Numbered from the stretch's first letter, positions 16,311 through 25,287 are shown. The stretch is 64,000 bases of DNA from Paenibacillus ginsengarvi (GCF_003626695.1 NZ_RBAH01000018.1:8363-72362); one strand, 5' to 3'. A program made the numbers and translations. The notes: a model not told the origin generated them from the sequence alone.

Positions 16311-17795
16311 ATGGATGTTCAGCAGACGATCAAGCTGCAGATTATGAAGCGCAAAAACCTAGTTGTATTCATCGCATTGGCCATCACTTGTTTACTTGCT
16401 TCCTTAAGCGTAGTAACGCTTAAAGGAGGGGCAACCGGCACCAACTCGTGGATCGTGATCGGCCTGCTCGTCTCGCTGCTGGCCGTATTCGGCTTCCTCC
16501 ATTTTACAAGCCGGGTTCCGTACCTTCTTCCTTACATAGCCATTGTCGGCAACGCAGTCATCTCTTTCGTCACGGGTTCGCAAAGCGAGTCGCTCAGCAA
16601 TGTATTCGGCGTCTATTACGGCCTCATTCTCGCCTCGATCTATATGAGCGTATGGCCGACTGTCGTCAGTATAACGGTCAATACGGGGCTGCTCGCCTAC
16701 TTCACGGTGACGCAGAACGAGGTCCCGGGCATTGCCGGAAATGAGTCTACCTTGTTCATCTACTACGTGCTTATTTGCGCACTGCTCATTACGCTGCTTG
16801 TAATCGCCACCCAGATGACCAAGAAGCTGGAGGAATTCGGCGCGGAGGCGGGGAGGCTGTTCACCCGGCAAAAGGAAGACCAGGAGCGGCTGCTCGGCAG
16901 CGCCTCGTCCGTTTCCGACAAGATGAGGCAGATCGCTCAAGCTAGCGAAGAAACGAACCGCGCCTTCGGCGAAATGAACACGGCGTTTCAGGAAATTGCG
17001 GGAGGAGCAGGCAGTCAGGTCGATTCGACTTTAGCTATCAACCGGGCGGTTCAAGAAACGGGGGGAATGATTAACGAGATGCTCGGCTCGCTCGCCGAGC
17101 TGAAACAAAAAGCGGACGGCGCGAGCCGGCACAGCGAGGAAGGCAGCGGCAAAATGGACACGATGTTCCGGAGCACAAACGATTTCCAGACAAGCATCTC
17201 CGCGATGTCGACGGAAATTGCCGCTTTGACCGAGACGCTCCAGGAGGTGACGGCTTTTAGTCAAGCGATTCAGCAAATCGCCCAGCAAACGAACCTGCTG
17301 TCGCTGAATGCCGGGATCGAGGCCGCGCGAGCGGGGGAAAGCGGCAGAGGCTTCGCCGTTGTGGCGCAAGAAATTCGCAAGCTCGCGGATATGAGCGGTA
17401 AATCGGCCGACGAAATATCGCAGAAGCTGGCTGCCATTTCGAAGCAGGCGGAGGCGACCAGCGACAGCATGAGAAGGATTGCGGAGCAGATGAACCATAA
17501 CAGGGAGATTACGGTCGATGCCCGCGAATCGTTCCGTTACATTCAATCGGCGGTCGGCGAACTAAATGCGCTGGCGAGCGGATATTATACGATGATGGGC
17601 ACCATTCGTACTGCGAGCGATTCGATTCAGGCTTCGACAGAGCATTTCGCCTCGGTCAGCGAGCAGTCGTCGGCGACGCTGCAGCAGCTGCTCGCCACGC
17701 TGGAAACGCTGCATAAGCAAAATGTGCAAATCCAGCAGCATATCCGGGAAACGGACAGCATCGCAGGGCGAATGGTGCAGGGCGAAGCGCTGTGA
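16311..17795 (+). CDS. Methyl-accepting chemotaxis protein
   Basis: The 494-residue protein has about six hydrophobic segments in the first 175 residues with only short loops between them, so the sensor is membrane-embedded rather than periplasmic. The rest is a long coiled-coil cytoplasmic signalling domain with the hairpin tip QIAQQTNLLSLNAGIEAARAG, the part that binds CheA and CheW. No HAMP domain or PAS sensor is evident. An ATG 12 bp upstream in frame has no room for a ribosome binding site, and AAGGA sits 11 bp before ATG 16311. The signal sensed is unknown; membrane-embedded sensors of this type may follow membrane potential, lipid or redox state, but that is inference. Confidence 0.88.
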   Translation: MDVQQTIKLQIMKRKNLVVFIALAITCLLASLSVVTLKGGATGTNSWIVIGLLVSLLAVFGFLHFTSRVPYLLPYIAIVGNAVISFVTGSQSESLSNVFGVYYGLILASIYMSVWPTVVSITVNTGLLAYFTVTQNEVPGIAGNESTLFIYYVLICALLITLLVIATQMTKKLEEFGAEAGRLFTRQKEDQERLLGSASSVSDKMRQIAQASEETNRAFGEMNTAFQEIAGGAGSQVDSTLAINRAVQETGGMINEMLGSLAELKQKADGASRHSEEGSGKMDTMFRSTNDFQTSISAMSTEIAALTETLQEVTAFSQAIQQIAQQTNLLSLNAGIEAARAGESGRGFAVVAQEIRKLADMSGKSADEISQKLAAISKQAEATSDSMRRIAEQMNHNREITVDARESFRYIQSAVGELNALASGYYTMMGTIRTASDSIQASTEHFASVSEQSSATLQQLLATLETLHKQNVQIQQHIRETDSIAGRMVQGEAL

Positions 17796-17814
17796 TACAC
17801 TAATGTGGAAAAAG

Positions 17815-17866
17815 GCGGCCGTGTGTTCAGCAGGCGTTCGGAAAACGAACAGGAGCGGACGGCCGC
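17815..17866 (+). other. Inverted repeat upstream of the aldo/keto reductase
   Basis: GCGGCCGT and ACGGCCGC form an outer stem around a smaller hairpin GTTCG-GAAAA-CGAAC. There is no T run, so it is not a standard terminator. It lies 25 bp before the reductase start and could be an operator or mRNA structure. Confidence 0.4.
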
Positions 17867-17890
17867 GCGTTCGATTCGAGGAGGGATAAG

Positions 17891-18838
17891 ATGCAGTACC
17901 GAAGATTGGGCGGCTCGGGTTTGAAGGTAAGCGAGATCAGTTTGGGCAGTTGGCTGACGTATGGCGGTTATGTGGAGAAGCGGCAGGCGATGCAGACGAT
18001 TCATTCCGCCTTTGATAGGGGCATCAACTTTTTCGATACGGCCAACATCTACATGCGAGGCGAGGCGGAGAAGGTAGTCGGGGAGGCGCTCGCCGGGTAC
18101 CGCCGGGAGTCGTTCGTGCTGGCGACGAAGGTGTGGGGCCAGATGGGCGACGGTCCGAACGATCGGGGCTTGTCGCGCAAGCATATTATCGAGCAATGCG
18201 ACGCCAGCCTGAAGCGGCTTGGCATGGACTATATCGACTTGTATTATTGCCACAGTCCGGACCCGTCTACACCGCTTGCAGAAACGCTTAGAGCGCTTGA
18301 CGATCTGGTCCGCCAAGGCAAGGTGCTGTATGCGGGGGTCAGCAACTGGACGGCCGCCATGATGACGGAAGCCGTTCACATCGCGGACAGCAAGCTGCTG
18401 GACCGGATTGTGGCGAGCCAGCCGCCGTACAGCATGCTGAGGCGGGATATCGAAAAGGAGATCATTCCGACCGGCCTGAAGTACGGCATCGGTCAAGTCG
18501 TTTATTCTCCGCTGGCGCAAGGCGTGTTGTCGGGGAAATACAAGTCGTCCTCGGAAGTGCCCGGAGACAGCCGGGCGGCAAGCGAACGGGGCAAGCAATC
18601 GATCGCGAAATATTTGACCGATGCGAACCTGGTGAAAGTGGAAAAGCTGGCACAGATAGCGGATGGACTCGGGTTATCGCTGCCGCAGCTGGCATTGGCC
18701 TGGATTTTGAGGCAGCCTAACGTATCCAGCGCGATTATCGGGGCAAGCCGCCCGGAGCAGGTCGAGGAGAACGCGAAAGCTTCGGGCGTTATCATTCCCG
18801 ATGACGCTCTCGCTGCAATCGAAAGCGCTCTTCAGTGA
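17891..18838 (+). CDS. Aldo/keto reductase
   Basis: The 315-residue protein is a typical NADPH-dependent aldo/keto reductase with a TIM barrel. It carries the early motif GGSGLKVSEISLG, the catalytic Asp and Tyr in FFDTANIYMRGEAE (about 49-60), the Lys in LATKVWG, the His in YCHSPD, and the cofactor-binding C-terminal segment SSAIIGASRPEQVEEN. It is closest in pattern to the Kv-beta-like/YhdN group, including the inserted loop GPNDRGLSRKHI. The natural substrate is unknown. ATG 17891 follows GAGGAGGG. It appears to be a single-gene unit, with an inverted repeat upstream and a hairpin after it that it may share with tadA. Confidence 0.9.
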   Translation: MQYRRLGGSGLKVSEISLGSWLTYGGYVEKRQAMQTIHSAFDRGINFFDTANIYMRGEAEKVVGEALAGYRRESFVLATKVWGQMGDGPNDRGLSRKHIIEQCDASLKRLGMDYIDLYYCHSPDPSTPLAETLRALDDLVRQGKVLYAGVSNWTAAMMTEAVHIADSKLLDRIVASQPPYSMLRRDIEKEIIPTGLKYGIGQVVYSPLAQGVLSGKYKSSSEVPGDSRAASERGKQSIAKYLTDANLVKVEKLAQIADGLGLSLPQLALAWILRQPNVSSAIIGASRPEQVEENAKASGVIIPDDALAAIESALQ

Positions 18839-18850
18839 AGAAAAACATAG

Positions 18851-18890
18851 GGCCGGCTTCCCGATGAGGGAGACCGGCCATCCGGTTTTT
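18851..18890 (+). terminator. Terminator between convergent genes
   Basis: GGCCGG and CCGGCC, continued by TCCC/GGGA, make a strong hairpin. A five-T run follows 5 bp later on the + strand. It stands between the reductase and the convergent tadA and overlaps the tadA stop. Confidence 0.55.
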
Positions 18891-19377
18891 ACGACTCTGC
18901 GGAATCGGCTGCCGCTGCAGCGGCTTTGCCCCGCAATTTACGGAAGAAGTCGGTGAGCAGCGCCGCGCATCGCTCCCGAAGCACCCCGTCGATCAGCTCG
19001 GCCCTGTGATTGAAGCGGTCTTCCTGGATTAAATTCATTAGCGTCCCCGCGCAGCCGGCTTTCGGGTCCGGCGTGCCGTAAACGACCGTTTTGACGCGGG
19101 ATTGCACGATCGCTCCGGCGCACATCGGACATGGCTCGAGCGTAACGTACAGCGTGCAGTCGAGCAATCTCCACGCGCCTAACGACTCGCTTGCCTCGCG
19201 AATGGCGATCATCTCGGCATGGGCCGTAGGATCAAGCGACGTTTCCCGCAAATTGTGGCCCCGGCCGATGATTTGGCCGTCCTTTACAATAACGGCGCCG
19301 ATCGGCACCTCGCGAAGCGCTTCCGCTTTGGCTGCTTCCCGTATCGCCTCTTCCATCCACCGTTCGTGGTCGTTCAT
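18889..19377 (-). CDS. tadA: tRNA-specific adenosine deaminase TadA
   Basis: The 162-residue enzyme converts the wobble adenosine of tRNA-Arg(ACG) to inosine. The zinc site is complete: HAE at 53-55 (His ligand and catalytic Glu) and PCPMC at 82-86. An in-frame ATG 18 bp upstream sits inside the ribosome binding site (GGAGAGGA), so the second ATG (19377) is the better start. The C-terminus ends in an alanine-rich tail (about 150-160). The gene is on the minus strand, alone between the reductase and a long spacer. Confidence 0.94.
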   Translation of the reverse strand: MNDHERWMEEAIREAAKAEALREVPIGAVIVKDGQIIGRGHNLRETSLDPTAHAEMIAIREASESLGAWRLLDCTLYVTLEPCPMCAGAIVQSRVKTVVYGTPDPKAGCAGTLMNLIQEDRFNHRAELIDGVLRERCAALLTDFFRKLRGKAAAAAADSAES

Positions 19378-19443
19378 TGAAGATATCCTCTCCATAAGTT
19401 ATTCCCATGTGCACAAGTGCGAACATTTATTCTGTTAACATGC

Positions 19444-19764
19444 TGTGGATAAATTTGTGGACAACTATCGGCTTTCTGTAGATAAAAGATTCCGAAGTGG
19501 GATAAACCCCTGCGAAAATAGCTTTCTCCTTATTGTAGGGGAACAGTCGTTTCGAATCAACAACCGCAGCAGAGAGTTGTTCATAGGGGCTCTGCAAGGC
19601 TTGCGCTGCAGGGCGGCTTTCGTTCGGTAATTTCGCCTCCAAGCATGAATAGGAGACTATACGGACGCTTTTTCTGCTTTCTTTTGCCGATGTGTCTTGT
19701 TCTGATGGCGTTAAAGGGAATGGCTAATGCGAATATTCAGATAATGTTGTTAACATGTGGATAA
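19444..19764 (+). promoter_or_regulatory. DnaA-box cluster
   Basis: Two perfect DnaA boxes (TGTGGATAA, the complement of TTATCCACA) stand at 19444-19452 and 19756-19764. A one-mismatch box, TGTGGACAA, is at 19456-19464. A further near match, TGTGGATTG, lies just past 19818. Both perfect boxes follow GTTAACATG at a short distance, so the unit is repeated as a block. In Bacillus, clusters of DnaA boxes outside oriC titrate DnaA; that role here is inferred. Confidence 0.5.
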
Positions 19765-19889
19765 CCTTTGGATATAATGAGGATAACAGGTGCATATTTG
19801 TTGATAACTTGTGAATATTGTGGATTGGAAGCGTTGCCGGTTGTTTTTTTATCCGCAGTCAAGGCCTATCGGCCCGGCTCTAGCCGTCA

Positions 19890-19918
19890 TTGTATATCGT
19901 TCTGTCGTGCTATATAAT
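19890..19918 (+). promoter_or_regulatory. Promoter of ychF
   Basis: TTGTAT and a perfect TATAAT are separated by 17 bp, about 45 bp before the ychF start. Confidence 0.55.
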
Positions 19919-19961
19919 GATGGGAGTATTCAGTTTGGAAGATGAGGAGTTGTCGCGTTTC

Positions 19962-21062
19962 ATGGCATTGAAGGCAGGTATCGTCGGACTTCCCAACGTA
20001 GGGAAATCAACCTTGTTCAACGCAATTACCCAGGCGGGGGCCGAATCGGCCAATTACCCGTTTTGTACGATAGATCCGAATGTCGGCGTGGTGGAGGTGC
20101 CGGACGAAAGGCTGCAGAAGCTGGCCGATATCGTCGTGCCGAACCGCATCGTGCCGACCGCATTTGAATTTGTGGATATCGCCGGACTTGTAAAAGGCGC
20201 GAGCAAGGGCGAAGGGCTCGGCAACAAGTTTTTGGCGCATATCCGCGAGGTGGACGCGATCGTTCACGTTGTTCGCTGCTTCCAGGACGAGAACATTACG
20301 CACGTATCGGGCAAGGTTGATCCGATCAGCGATATCGAGACGATCAATCTCGAGCTGATTCTGGCCGACATCGAGTCGGTGGAGAAACGGATCGACCGTT
20401 CGCGCAAAAATATGAAGGGCGGCGACAAAAAGTACGCCCAGGAAGTCGAAGTGCTCGAAAAAATCAAAGAAGCGCTGTACGCGGACAATGCGGCCCGCAG
20501 CGTCGAGCTGACGGACGAAGAAAAGCTGATCGTTCGCGACCTGCACCTGCTGACAATGAAGCCGGTACTGTACGCGGCGAATGTAAGCGAAGCGGAAGCT
20601 GCGGGAGCGGGAGACAATCCGTATGTCGCGAAAGTTCGCGAATATGCGGCGACCCAAGGGGCCGAGGTCGTTCCGATCAGCGCCAAGGTGGAGTCGGAAA
20701 TTGCGGAGCTGGAAGGCGAAGACAAAGAGCTGTTCTTGCAGGAGCTGGGGCTTCAGGAGTCGGGGCTGAATCGCCTCATCCGCGCGGCTTATAAGCTGCT
20801 TGGTCTGTACACGTATTTTACGGCGGGCGTGCAGGAAGTTCGGGCATGGACGATCCGCAAAGGGATGAAGGCGCCGCAAGCGGCGGGCGTCATTCATACC
20901 GATTTCGAACGCGGCTTTATTCGCGCCGAGGTGGTCGGTTATAACGATCTGATCACGAGCGGCTCGATGAACGCAGCGAAGGAAAAAGGCCAGCTTCGTT
21001 TGGAAGGCAAAGAATATACGGTGCAGGACGGGGACGTCATGCATTTCCGTTTTAACGTATAG
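19962..21062 (+). CDS. ychF: Redox-regulated ATPase YchF
   Basis: The 366-residue protein is the Obg-family P-loop ATPase YchF, linked in other bacteria to ribosomes and stress responses. It has the Walker A loop GLPNVGKST near the N-terminus, DIAGLVKGASKGEGLGN as switch/G3 region, and NVSE in place of the GTP-selecting NKxD. This explains the family's preference for ATP. A C-terminal TGS domain follows (about 280-366). The open frame extends 24 codons upstream, but the conserved family start MALKAGIVG and the usual length of 366 fix ATG 19962. Confidence 0.95.
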   Translation: MALKAGIVGLPNVGKSTLFNAITQAGAESANYPFCTIDPNVGVVEVPDERLQKLADIVVPNRIVPTAFEFVDIAGLVKGASKGEGLGNKFLAHIREVDAIVHVVRCFQDENITHVSGKVDPISDIETINLELILADIESVEKRIDRSRKNMKGGDKKYAQEVEVLEKIKEALYADNAARSVELTDEEKLIVRDLHLLTMKPVLYAANVSEAEAAGAGDNPYVAKVREYAATQGAEVVPISAKVESEIAELEGEDKELFLQELGLQESGLNRLIRAAYKLLGLYTYFTAGVQEVRAWTIRKGMKAPQAAGVIHTDFERGFIRAEVVGYNDLITSGSMNAAKEKGQLRLEGKEYTVQDGDVMHFRFNV

Positions 21063-21123
21063 GATTAGGGCAGGTTTAAAGGAACGGCATAATATGAAGA
21101 CATAAGAAGGAGGTGACTGTAGC

Positions 21124-22191
21124 ATGCTGGATCGGCTGCAGGCGTTGGCGGATCGGTATGAGAAGCTGAGCGAGCTGCTCTGTGATCCCGACGTCGTGAA
21201 CGATTCGAAACGGCTTCGCGAATATTCGAAGGAGCAGTCGGGTCTGGAGGACGCTTACCAGGCGTATTCGGAATACAAAACGGTCGTGGAGCAGTACGAA
21301 GCGGCCAAAATCATGCAGGGCGAGAAGCTGGACGACGAAATGAAAGAGCTCGTCAAGCTGGAGCTCGACGAATTGGCCGAGCGCAAGGAAGCTCTTGAAG
21401 CTTCGATCCAAGTGCTGCTTCTGCCGAAAGATCCGAATGACGACAAGAACGTCATCGTCGAAATTCGGGGTGCGGCAGGCGGCGAGGAGGCCGCTCTGTT
21501 TGCCGGCGATTTGTACCGGATGTACAGCAGGTTCGCGGACTCCCAAGGATGGCGTACGGAAGTGCTCGATACGAGCTACAGCGACCTTGGGGGCTTCAAG
21601 GAAATTGTATTCATGATCAGCGGTCAAGGCGCTTATAGCAGGCTGAAGTACGAAAGCGGAGCGCACCGGGTACAGCGTATTCCGACGACTGAATCGGGCG
21701 GACGCATTCATACGTCAACTTCGACGGTAGCGGTCATGCCGGAGGCGGAAGAGATCGAGGTCGAGGTGAGCGAGAACGACATTCGGGTCGATACGTTTTG
21801 TTCCAGCGGTCCCGGCGGACAGTCGGTCAACACGACCAAATCGGCGGTGCGCATTACCCATCTGCCGACGGGAATCGTCGTATCGTGCCAGGACGGCAAG
21901 TCGCAAAATTCGAATAAGGACAAGGCGATGCAGGTGCTGCGGGCGCGCATTTACGACAAGTTGAAGCAGGAAGAGGATGCGAAGTATGCCGGCGAGCGGA
22001 AAAGCAAGGTCGGAACCGGGGATCGCAGCGAACGCATCCGCACGTACAATTTTCCGCAAAGCCGCATCACCGATCATCGGATCGGGCTTACGCTGCATAA
22101 GCTCGATCAGGTGCTGAACGGCGATCTGGAAGAGATCATTTCCGCGCTTACGCTGGAAGCCCAGTCCGAGCTGCTGGAAAAAGGAGAGTAA
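21124..22191 (+). CDS. prfA: Peptide chain release factor 1
   Basis: The 355-residue protein releases the finished peptide at UAA and UAG codons. It contains the codon-reading motif PTT (the RF1 type PxT) in RIPTTESGGRIHTS, and the universal GGQ in SSGPGGQSVNTTKS, whose Gln is the likely substrate of the methyltransferase encoded next. The long N-terminal helical domain (about 1-100) is present. The ATG follows AAGGAGGTGACTG. prmC begins directly after, so the two are translated from one transcript. Confidence 0.96.
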   Translation: MLDRLQALADRYEKLSELLCDPDVVNDSKRLREYSKEQSGLEDAYQAYSEYKTVVEQYEAAKIMQGEKLDDEMKELVKLELDELAERKEALEASIQVLLLPKDPNDDKNVIVEIRGAAGGEEAALFAGDLYRMYSRFADSQGWRTEVLDTSYSDLGGFKEIVFMISGQGAYSRLKYESGAHRVQRIPTTESGGRIHTSTSTVAVMPEAEEIEVEVSENDIRVDTFCSSGPGGQSVNTTKSAVRITHLPTGIVVSCQDGKSQNSNKDKAMQVLRARIYDKLKQEEDAKYAGERKSKVGTGDRSERIRTYNFPQSRITDHRIGLTLHKLDQVLNGDLEEIISALTLEAQSELLEKGE

Positions 22192-22305
22192 CATCCGATG
22201 AACGACGGAGTTCAGGGAGCCGGAGGCGGACTGTCAGCGCATCGTGATGCGGAAACCAGAAACTGCCGGTCGTCGGGTACCGCCGGACTGCACAAAGGGA
22301 CGGAG

Positions 22306-23178
22306 ATGACGATTCGGGAAGCCTGTTTGCAGGCTTCTTCTTTTTTGACCGGCAATGGAGTGGAGGCAGGCGATGCTGCGGCATCGGCGGAATGGCTGCT
22401 CGAGCATTTGCTCGGCTGCTCCCGCAGCGAGCTGTTCATGCGCTGGAACGAGTCGTTTCCCGCTGAGCAATCCGAGCGGTGGAACGGGCTGCTGGAACGG
22501 AGGGCGGCAGGGGAGCCGGTGCAGTATATAATCGGCGAGCAGGAGTTTTACGGCTTGCCTTTCCGCGTTACGTCAGCCGTACTGATCCCCCGGCCGGAGA
22601 CGGAGCTGCTGGTGGAGAAAGTGATGGAGCTGGGGCGTCGGAGGTGGCCAGAGGGAAGGCCGCTCGTCGCGGATATCGGCTGCGGAAGCGGAGCGATCCC
22701 GGTCACGCTTGCCGTAAAATGTTCCCCGTGGAACATAACGGCGAGCGATATTTCGCCGGAGGCGATTGAGGTCGCTCGCCGGAACGCGCTGCTGAACGGT
22801 GTCGGCGACAAGGTCGCGTTTTATCAAGGAGATCTGTTGGAAGTGTATATTCGGGAGCGGATTGCTATCGATATACTCGTCTCCAATCCGCCGTACATCG
22901 AGTCGGGCGACATTGCGTTTTTACAGCGGGAAGTACGGCTGCATGAACCGGTTTTGGCGCTGGACGGAGGAACGGACGGGCTTGATTTTTATCGCCGTAT
23001 CGTTGGTCAGGTGGAGCTGCTGCCCTCGCCGCCGGCGCTGATCGGCTTTGAAGTAGGCCAAGGGCAAGCGCCGGCTGTCGCCGAGCTGCTTAGAATCGGC
23101 GGCCACTGGGACGAAATCATCGTCGTGCCGGATTTGGCCGGCATAGAGCGGCATGTAATAGGTTTGAAAAAAAATTAA
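22306..23178 (+). CDS. prmC: Release factor glutamine methyltransferase PrmC
   Basis: The enzyme uses S-adenosylmethionine to methylate the Gln of the GGQ motif in release factors. It has a helical N-terminal domain, the SAM-binding motif DIGCGSGAI, and the catalytic NPPY in LVSNPPYIE. From ATG 22306 (behind AAAGGGACGG) the length is 290 residues, usual for the family. An in-frame ATG at 22198, just after prfA and behind GGAGAG, would add 36 residues that look unlike PrmC, so the shorter form is preferred but not proven. The order prfA-prmC is widespread in Firmicutes. Confidence 0.9.
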   Translation: MTIREACLQASSFLTGNGVEAGDAAASAEWLLEHLLGCSRSELFMRWNESFPAEQSERWNGLLERRAAGEPVQYIIGEQEFYGLPFRVTSAVLIPRPETELLVEKVMELGRRRWPEGRPLVADIGCGSGAIPVTLAVKCSPWNITASDISPEAIEVARRNALLNGVGDKVAFYQGDLLEVYIRERIAIDILVSNPPYIESGDIAFLQREVRLHEPVLALDGGTDGLDFYRRIVGQVELLPSPPALIGFEVGQGQAPAVAELLRIGGHWDEIIVVPDLAGIERHVIGLKKN

Positions 23179-23252
23179 TAGATTGATAGGTTTAGCCCCT
23201 CCCTCGTCTGCCCATACTGGGTACCAAGAGGACGAAAGAGGGGTTTTCGATT

Positions 23253-23960
23253 ATGGTGAAACGGCAATCATTCCGCTCTTATTGGTTTGTAGCTTTTGCA
23301 ATTATCGTAATGATCACTTGTTGGGATTCGAACCGCACTCAAGCCGCGCTGCTCGATCCGGGTATTCCGGAACAGTCGATCCGGCTTCGCATATTGGCCA
23401 ACTCCGACGCGCCGGAGGATCAGCTCGTGAAACGGGTGATCCGCGACGAGGTCATCCGGCAGATGAGCGAATGGGTGACTGAGCCTGACGGGATTGAGGC
23501 GGCTCGCGAGGCCGTTCAGGGCCATCTGCCCGAGCTGGAGGCGCTCGTAGGCAGCGTGCTCGAGATGAGCGGATACAACTATGACTATCAAGTCGAGCTT
23601 GGACAAGTTCCGTTCCCGACGAAAATATATGGCAGCAAAGTATACCCGGCAGGCGATTACGAGGCGCTGCGCATTACGCTCGGCAAAGGGGAAGGGCAAA
23701 ACTGGTGGTGCGTCTTGTTCCCTCCGCTCTGCTTCGTGGATGGCAAAGCCGGCGTAGCGGTAGCGAAAAAAAGCGACGATTCGGCGGCCAAAGGAGCGGT
23801 TAAGGTTGCGGCCGCGAAGCAGCCAAGCAAGGACGCAGCGAGTACAGCGGTAACCGCACCGAATGACGGTGGAGACAACGGGCAGCAGGTGGAAATGAAG
23901 TTTTTCGTGTGGGAGCTTGTCGTAAAAATGGTCGGGTGGGTCAAAGAGATTCTGCACTGA
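23253..23960 (+). CDS. spoIIR: Stage II sporulation protein R
   Basis: The 235-residue protein is the forespore signal that leads to activation of the SpoIIGA protease and so of sigma-E in the mother cell. It has an N-terminal signal/anchor (about 10-30), then the conserved region IRLRILANSDAPEDQ-KRVIRD near residues 43-66, and a WWCVLFPPLCFVD segment near 149-161. The C-terminal quarter is a low-complexity Lys/Ala/Ser stretch, then a hydrophobic end. The start follows AGAGGGG. In Bacillus spoIIR also stands just before ywlC, as here. Transcription from a sigma-F promoter is expected, but no clear one is visible. Confidence 0.92.
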   Translation: MVKRQSFRSYWFVAFAIIVMITCWDSNRTQAALLDPGIPEQSIRLRILANSDAPEDQLVKRVIRDEVIRQMSEWVTEPDGIEAAREAVQGHLPELEALVGSVLEMSGYNYDYQVELGQVPFPTKIYGSKVYPAGDYEALRITLGKGEGQNWWCVLFPPLCFVDGKAGVAVAKKSDDSAAKGAVKVAAAKQPSKDAASTAVTAPNDGGDNGQQVEMKFFVWELVVKMVGWVKEILH

Positions 23961-23983
23961 TACTATCATATGAGAGCCTAACT

Positions 23984-24015
23984 ATGCGCCATACGACCTC
24001 GGGTCGTGGGCGCAT
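23984..24015 (+). terminator. Hairpin after spoIIR, weak terminator candidate
   Basis: ATGCGCC-A-TACGACC pairs with GGTCGT-GGGCGCAT around a short loop. The stem is strong, but no T run follows. Confidence 0.35.
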
Positions 24016-24042
24016 TGCGCTGTGCAGGGACATATGGACGAC

Positions 24043-24072
24043 GTGACAGTCCGCTGCCCGGCAGGCTATAAT
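24043..24072 (+). promoter_or_regulatory. Promoter of ywlC
   Basis: GTGACA and a perfect TATAAT are 18 bp apart, about 80 bp before the ywlC start. Confidence 0.55.
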
Positions 24073-24151
24073 GGCAAAGACAAAAGGGACGGATGACGGG
24101 CTGTACTCGCGGCTACCCATCGATCCCGGATAAGCAAAGGGATGAACGAGC

Positions 24152-25228
24152 ATGACGAAGTTGTGGAAAATAGAACCGGGGCAAGCGGCTCCGGATTATC
24201 GGGAGCTGGCGGAAGCTGGAGCGATGCTGGCGGCGGGCGGAACAGTAGCTTTTCCGACGGAGACGGTGTATGGACTGGGGGCGGATGCAACAAATACGGC
24301 TGCCGTGGAGGCGATCTTTACTGCCAAGGGCCGTCCGTCGGACAATCCGCTCATTGTTCATATTGCGAATATCGGGCAGCTTGACGAGCTCGTCCAGGAG
24401 ACGGATGCCGTTTCGCGGCGTTTGATGGAAACGTTCTGGCCGGGGCCGCTAACCTTTGTGCTGCCGGTACGTCCGGGGGCGGTCTCGTCTAGGGTGACGG
24501 CAGGGCTGTCGACTGTAGCGGTTCGCATGCCCGACCACCCGGTTGCACTCGCGCTGATCGACTCAGCCGGGTGTCCCGTCGCGGCGCCAAGCGCGAATCG
24601 GTCCGGGCGGCCAAGCCCGACGACGGCGGGGCACGTGAGCGATGATCTCGCCGGTCGGATCGGCGGCATCGTCGACGGCGGCCAGACCGGAGTTGGCGTC
24701 GAGTCCACGGTCGTAGCCGTCGAAGCGGGCGGACGGCGCATACGTGTGCTGCGTCCGGGCGGCGTTACGGTAGCGGAGCTGAAGCAGGCTGTGCCAGAAG
24801 CGGACGTGACCGTGGAGACGGCGGCTGAAGAAGCGGAGGCTCCCCGCTCTCCGGGGATGAAGTACGCGCATTATGCGCCGCAAGGACGTCTGACGATCGT
24901 CCAGGGCGATGAGAAGGAACGGGTCTCGTGGGTGCTTCGGTCCCTCGGCGAAGCAAAAGCTGCCGGAGAACGAACCGGTGTTCTCACTGTGGCGGAGCAT
25001 GTGGAGCTGTTCGAGGCCGATCTTGTTGTCGGTTGCGGCGGCATCGGCAGCATGGCCGGAGCCGCCCGCGATCTGTATGCCGCGCTGCGCCGGTTTGACG
25101 AAGCGGGAATTACGTACATTTTGGCCGAAGGGTACGAATCGACGGAGGGGATCGGACTGGCTGTTTTGAACAGGCTGAATAAGGCGGCCGGCCATCGAAT
25201 TGTCCATATAAGCCAGGCCGATTGTTGA
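24152..25228 (+). CDS. ywlC: L-threonylcarbamoyladenylate synthase (Sua5/YwlC type)
   Basis: The 358-residue enzyme makes threonylcarbamoyl-AMP from threonine, bicarbonate and ATP. This is the first step of the t6A modification at position 37 of tRNAs that read ANN codons. The YrdC-like catalytic domain (about 15-205) contains the signatures AFPTETVYGLGA and KGRPSDNPL, and SANRSGRPSPT near 150. A linker with SPGMKYAHYAP near 235 leads to the C-terminal Sua5 domain (about 245-350), so this is the long Sua5 form. ATG 24152 follows AAAGGGATG. Confidence 0.94.
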   Translation: MTKLWKIEPGQAAPDYRELAEAGAMLAAGGTVAFPTETVYGLGADATNTAAVEAIFTAKGRPSDNPLIVHIANIGQLDELVQETDAVSRRLMETFWPGPLTFVLPVRPGAVSSRVTAGLSTVAVRMPDHPVALALIDSAGCPVAAPSANRSGRPSPTTAGHVSDDLAGRIGGIVDGGQTGVGVESTVVAVEAGGRRIRVLRPGGVTVAELKQAVPEADVTVETAAEEAEAPRSPGMKYAHYAPQGRLTIVQGDEKERVSWVLRSLGEAKAAGERTGVLTVAEHVELFEADLVVGCGGIGSMAGAARDLYAALRRFDEAGITYILAEGYESTEGIGLAVLNRLNKAAGHRIVHISQADC

Positions 25229-25287
25229 ATGTTTCCGGGATTGTCCGCATATGTTGGTTAAGAACAAGCGGACATGGAGGAGATATC

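Larger units (their letters stand above)
19378..19961. other. Gene-free AT-rich spacer between tadA and ychF
   Basis: I see no gene in this spacer of about 580 bp. It is clearly more AT-rich than its surroundings, particularly at 19430-19500 and 19720-19830. It holds several DnaA-box-like sequences and the ychF promoter at its right end. The divergent tadA promoter must also lie here, but I could not place it. Confidence 0.7.

Noticed and set aside
19444..19764. The DnaA boxes as the chromosomal origin
   Set aside because: No dnaA or dnaN is nearby and there are too few boxes; a titration or regulatory site is more likely.
22198..22305. N-terminal extension of PrmC from ATG 22198
   Set aside because: The 36 residues do not look like PrmC, and ATG 22306 has a good ribosome binding site and gives the usual length; kept as an alternative only.
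23186..23225. Sigma-F promoter before spoIIR (GTTTA then a weak -10)
   Set aside because: The -10 half fits poorly, so it is not listed although sigma-F control is expected from Bacillus.
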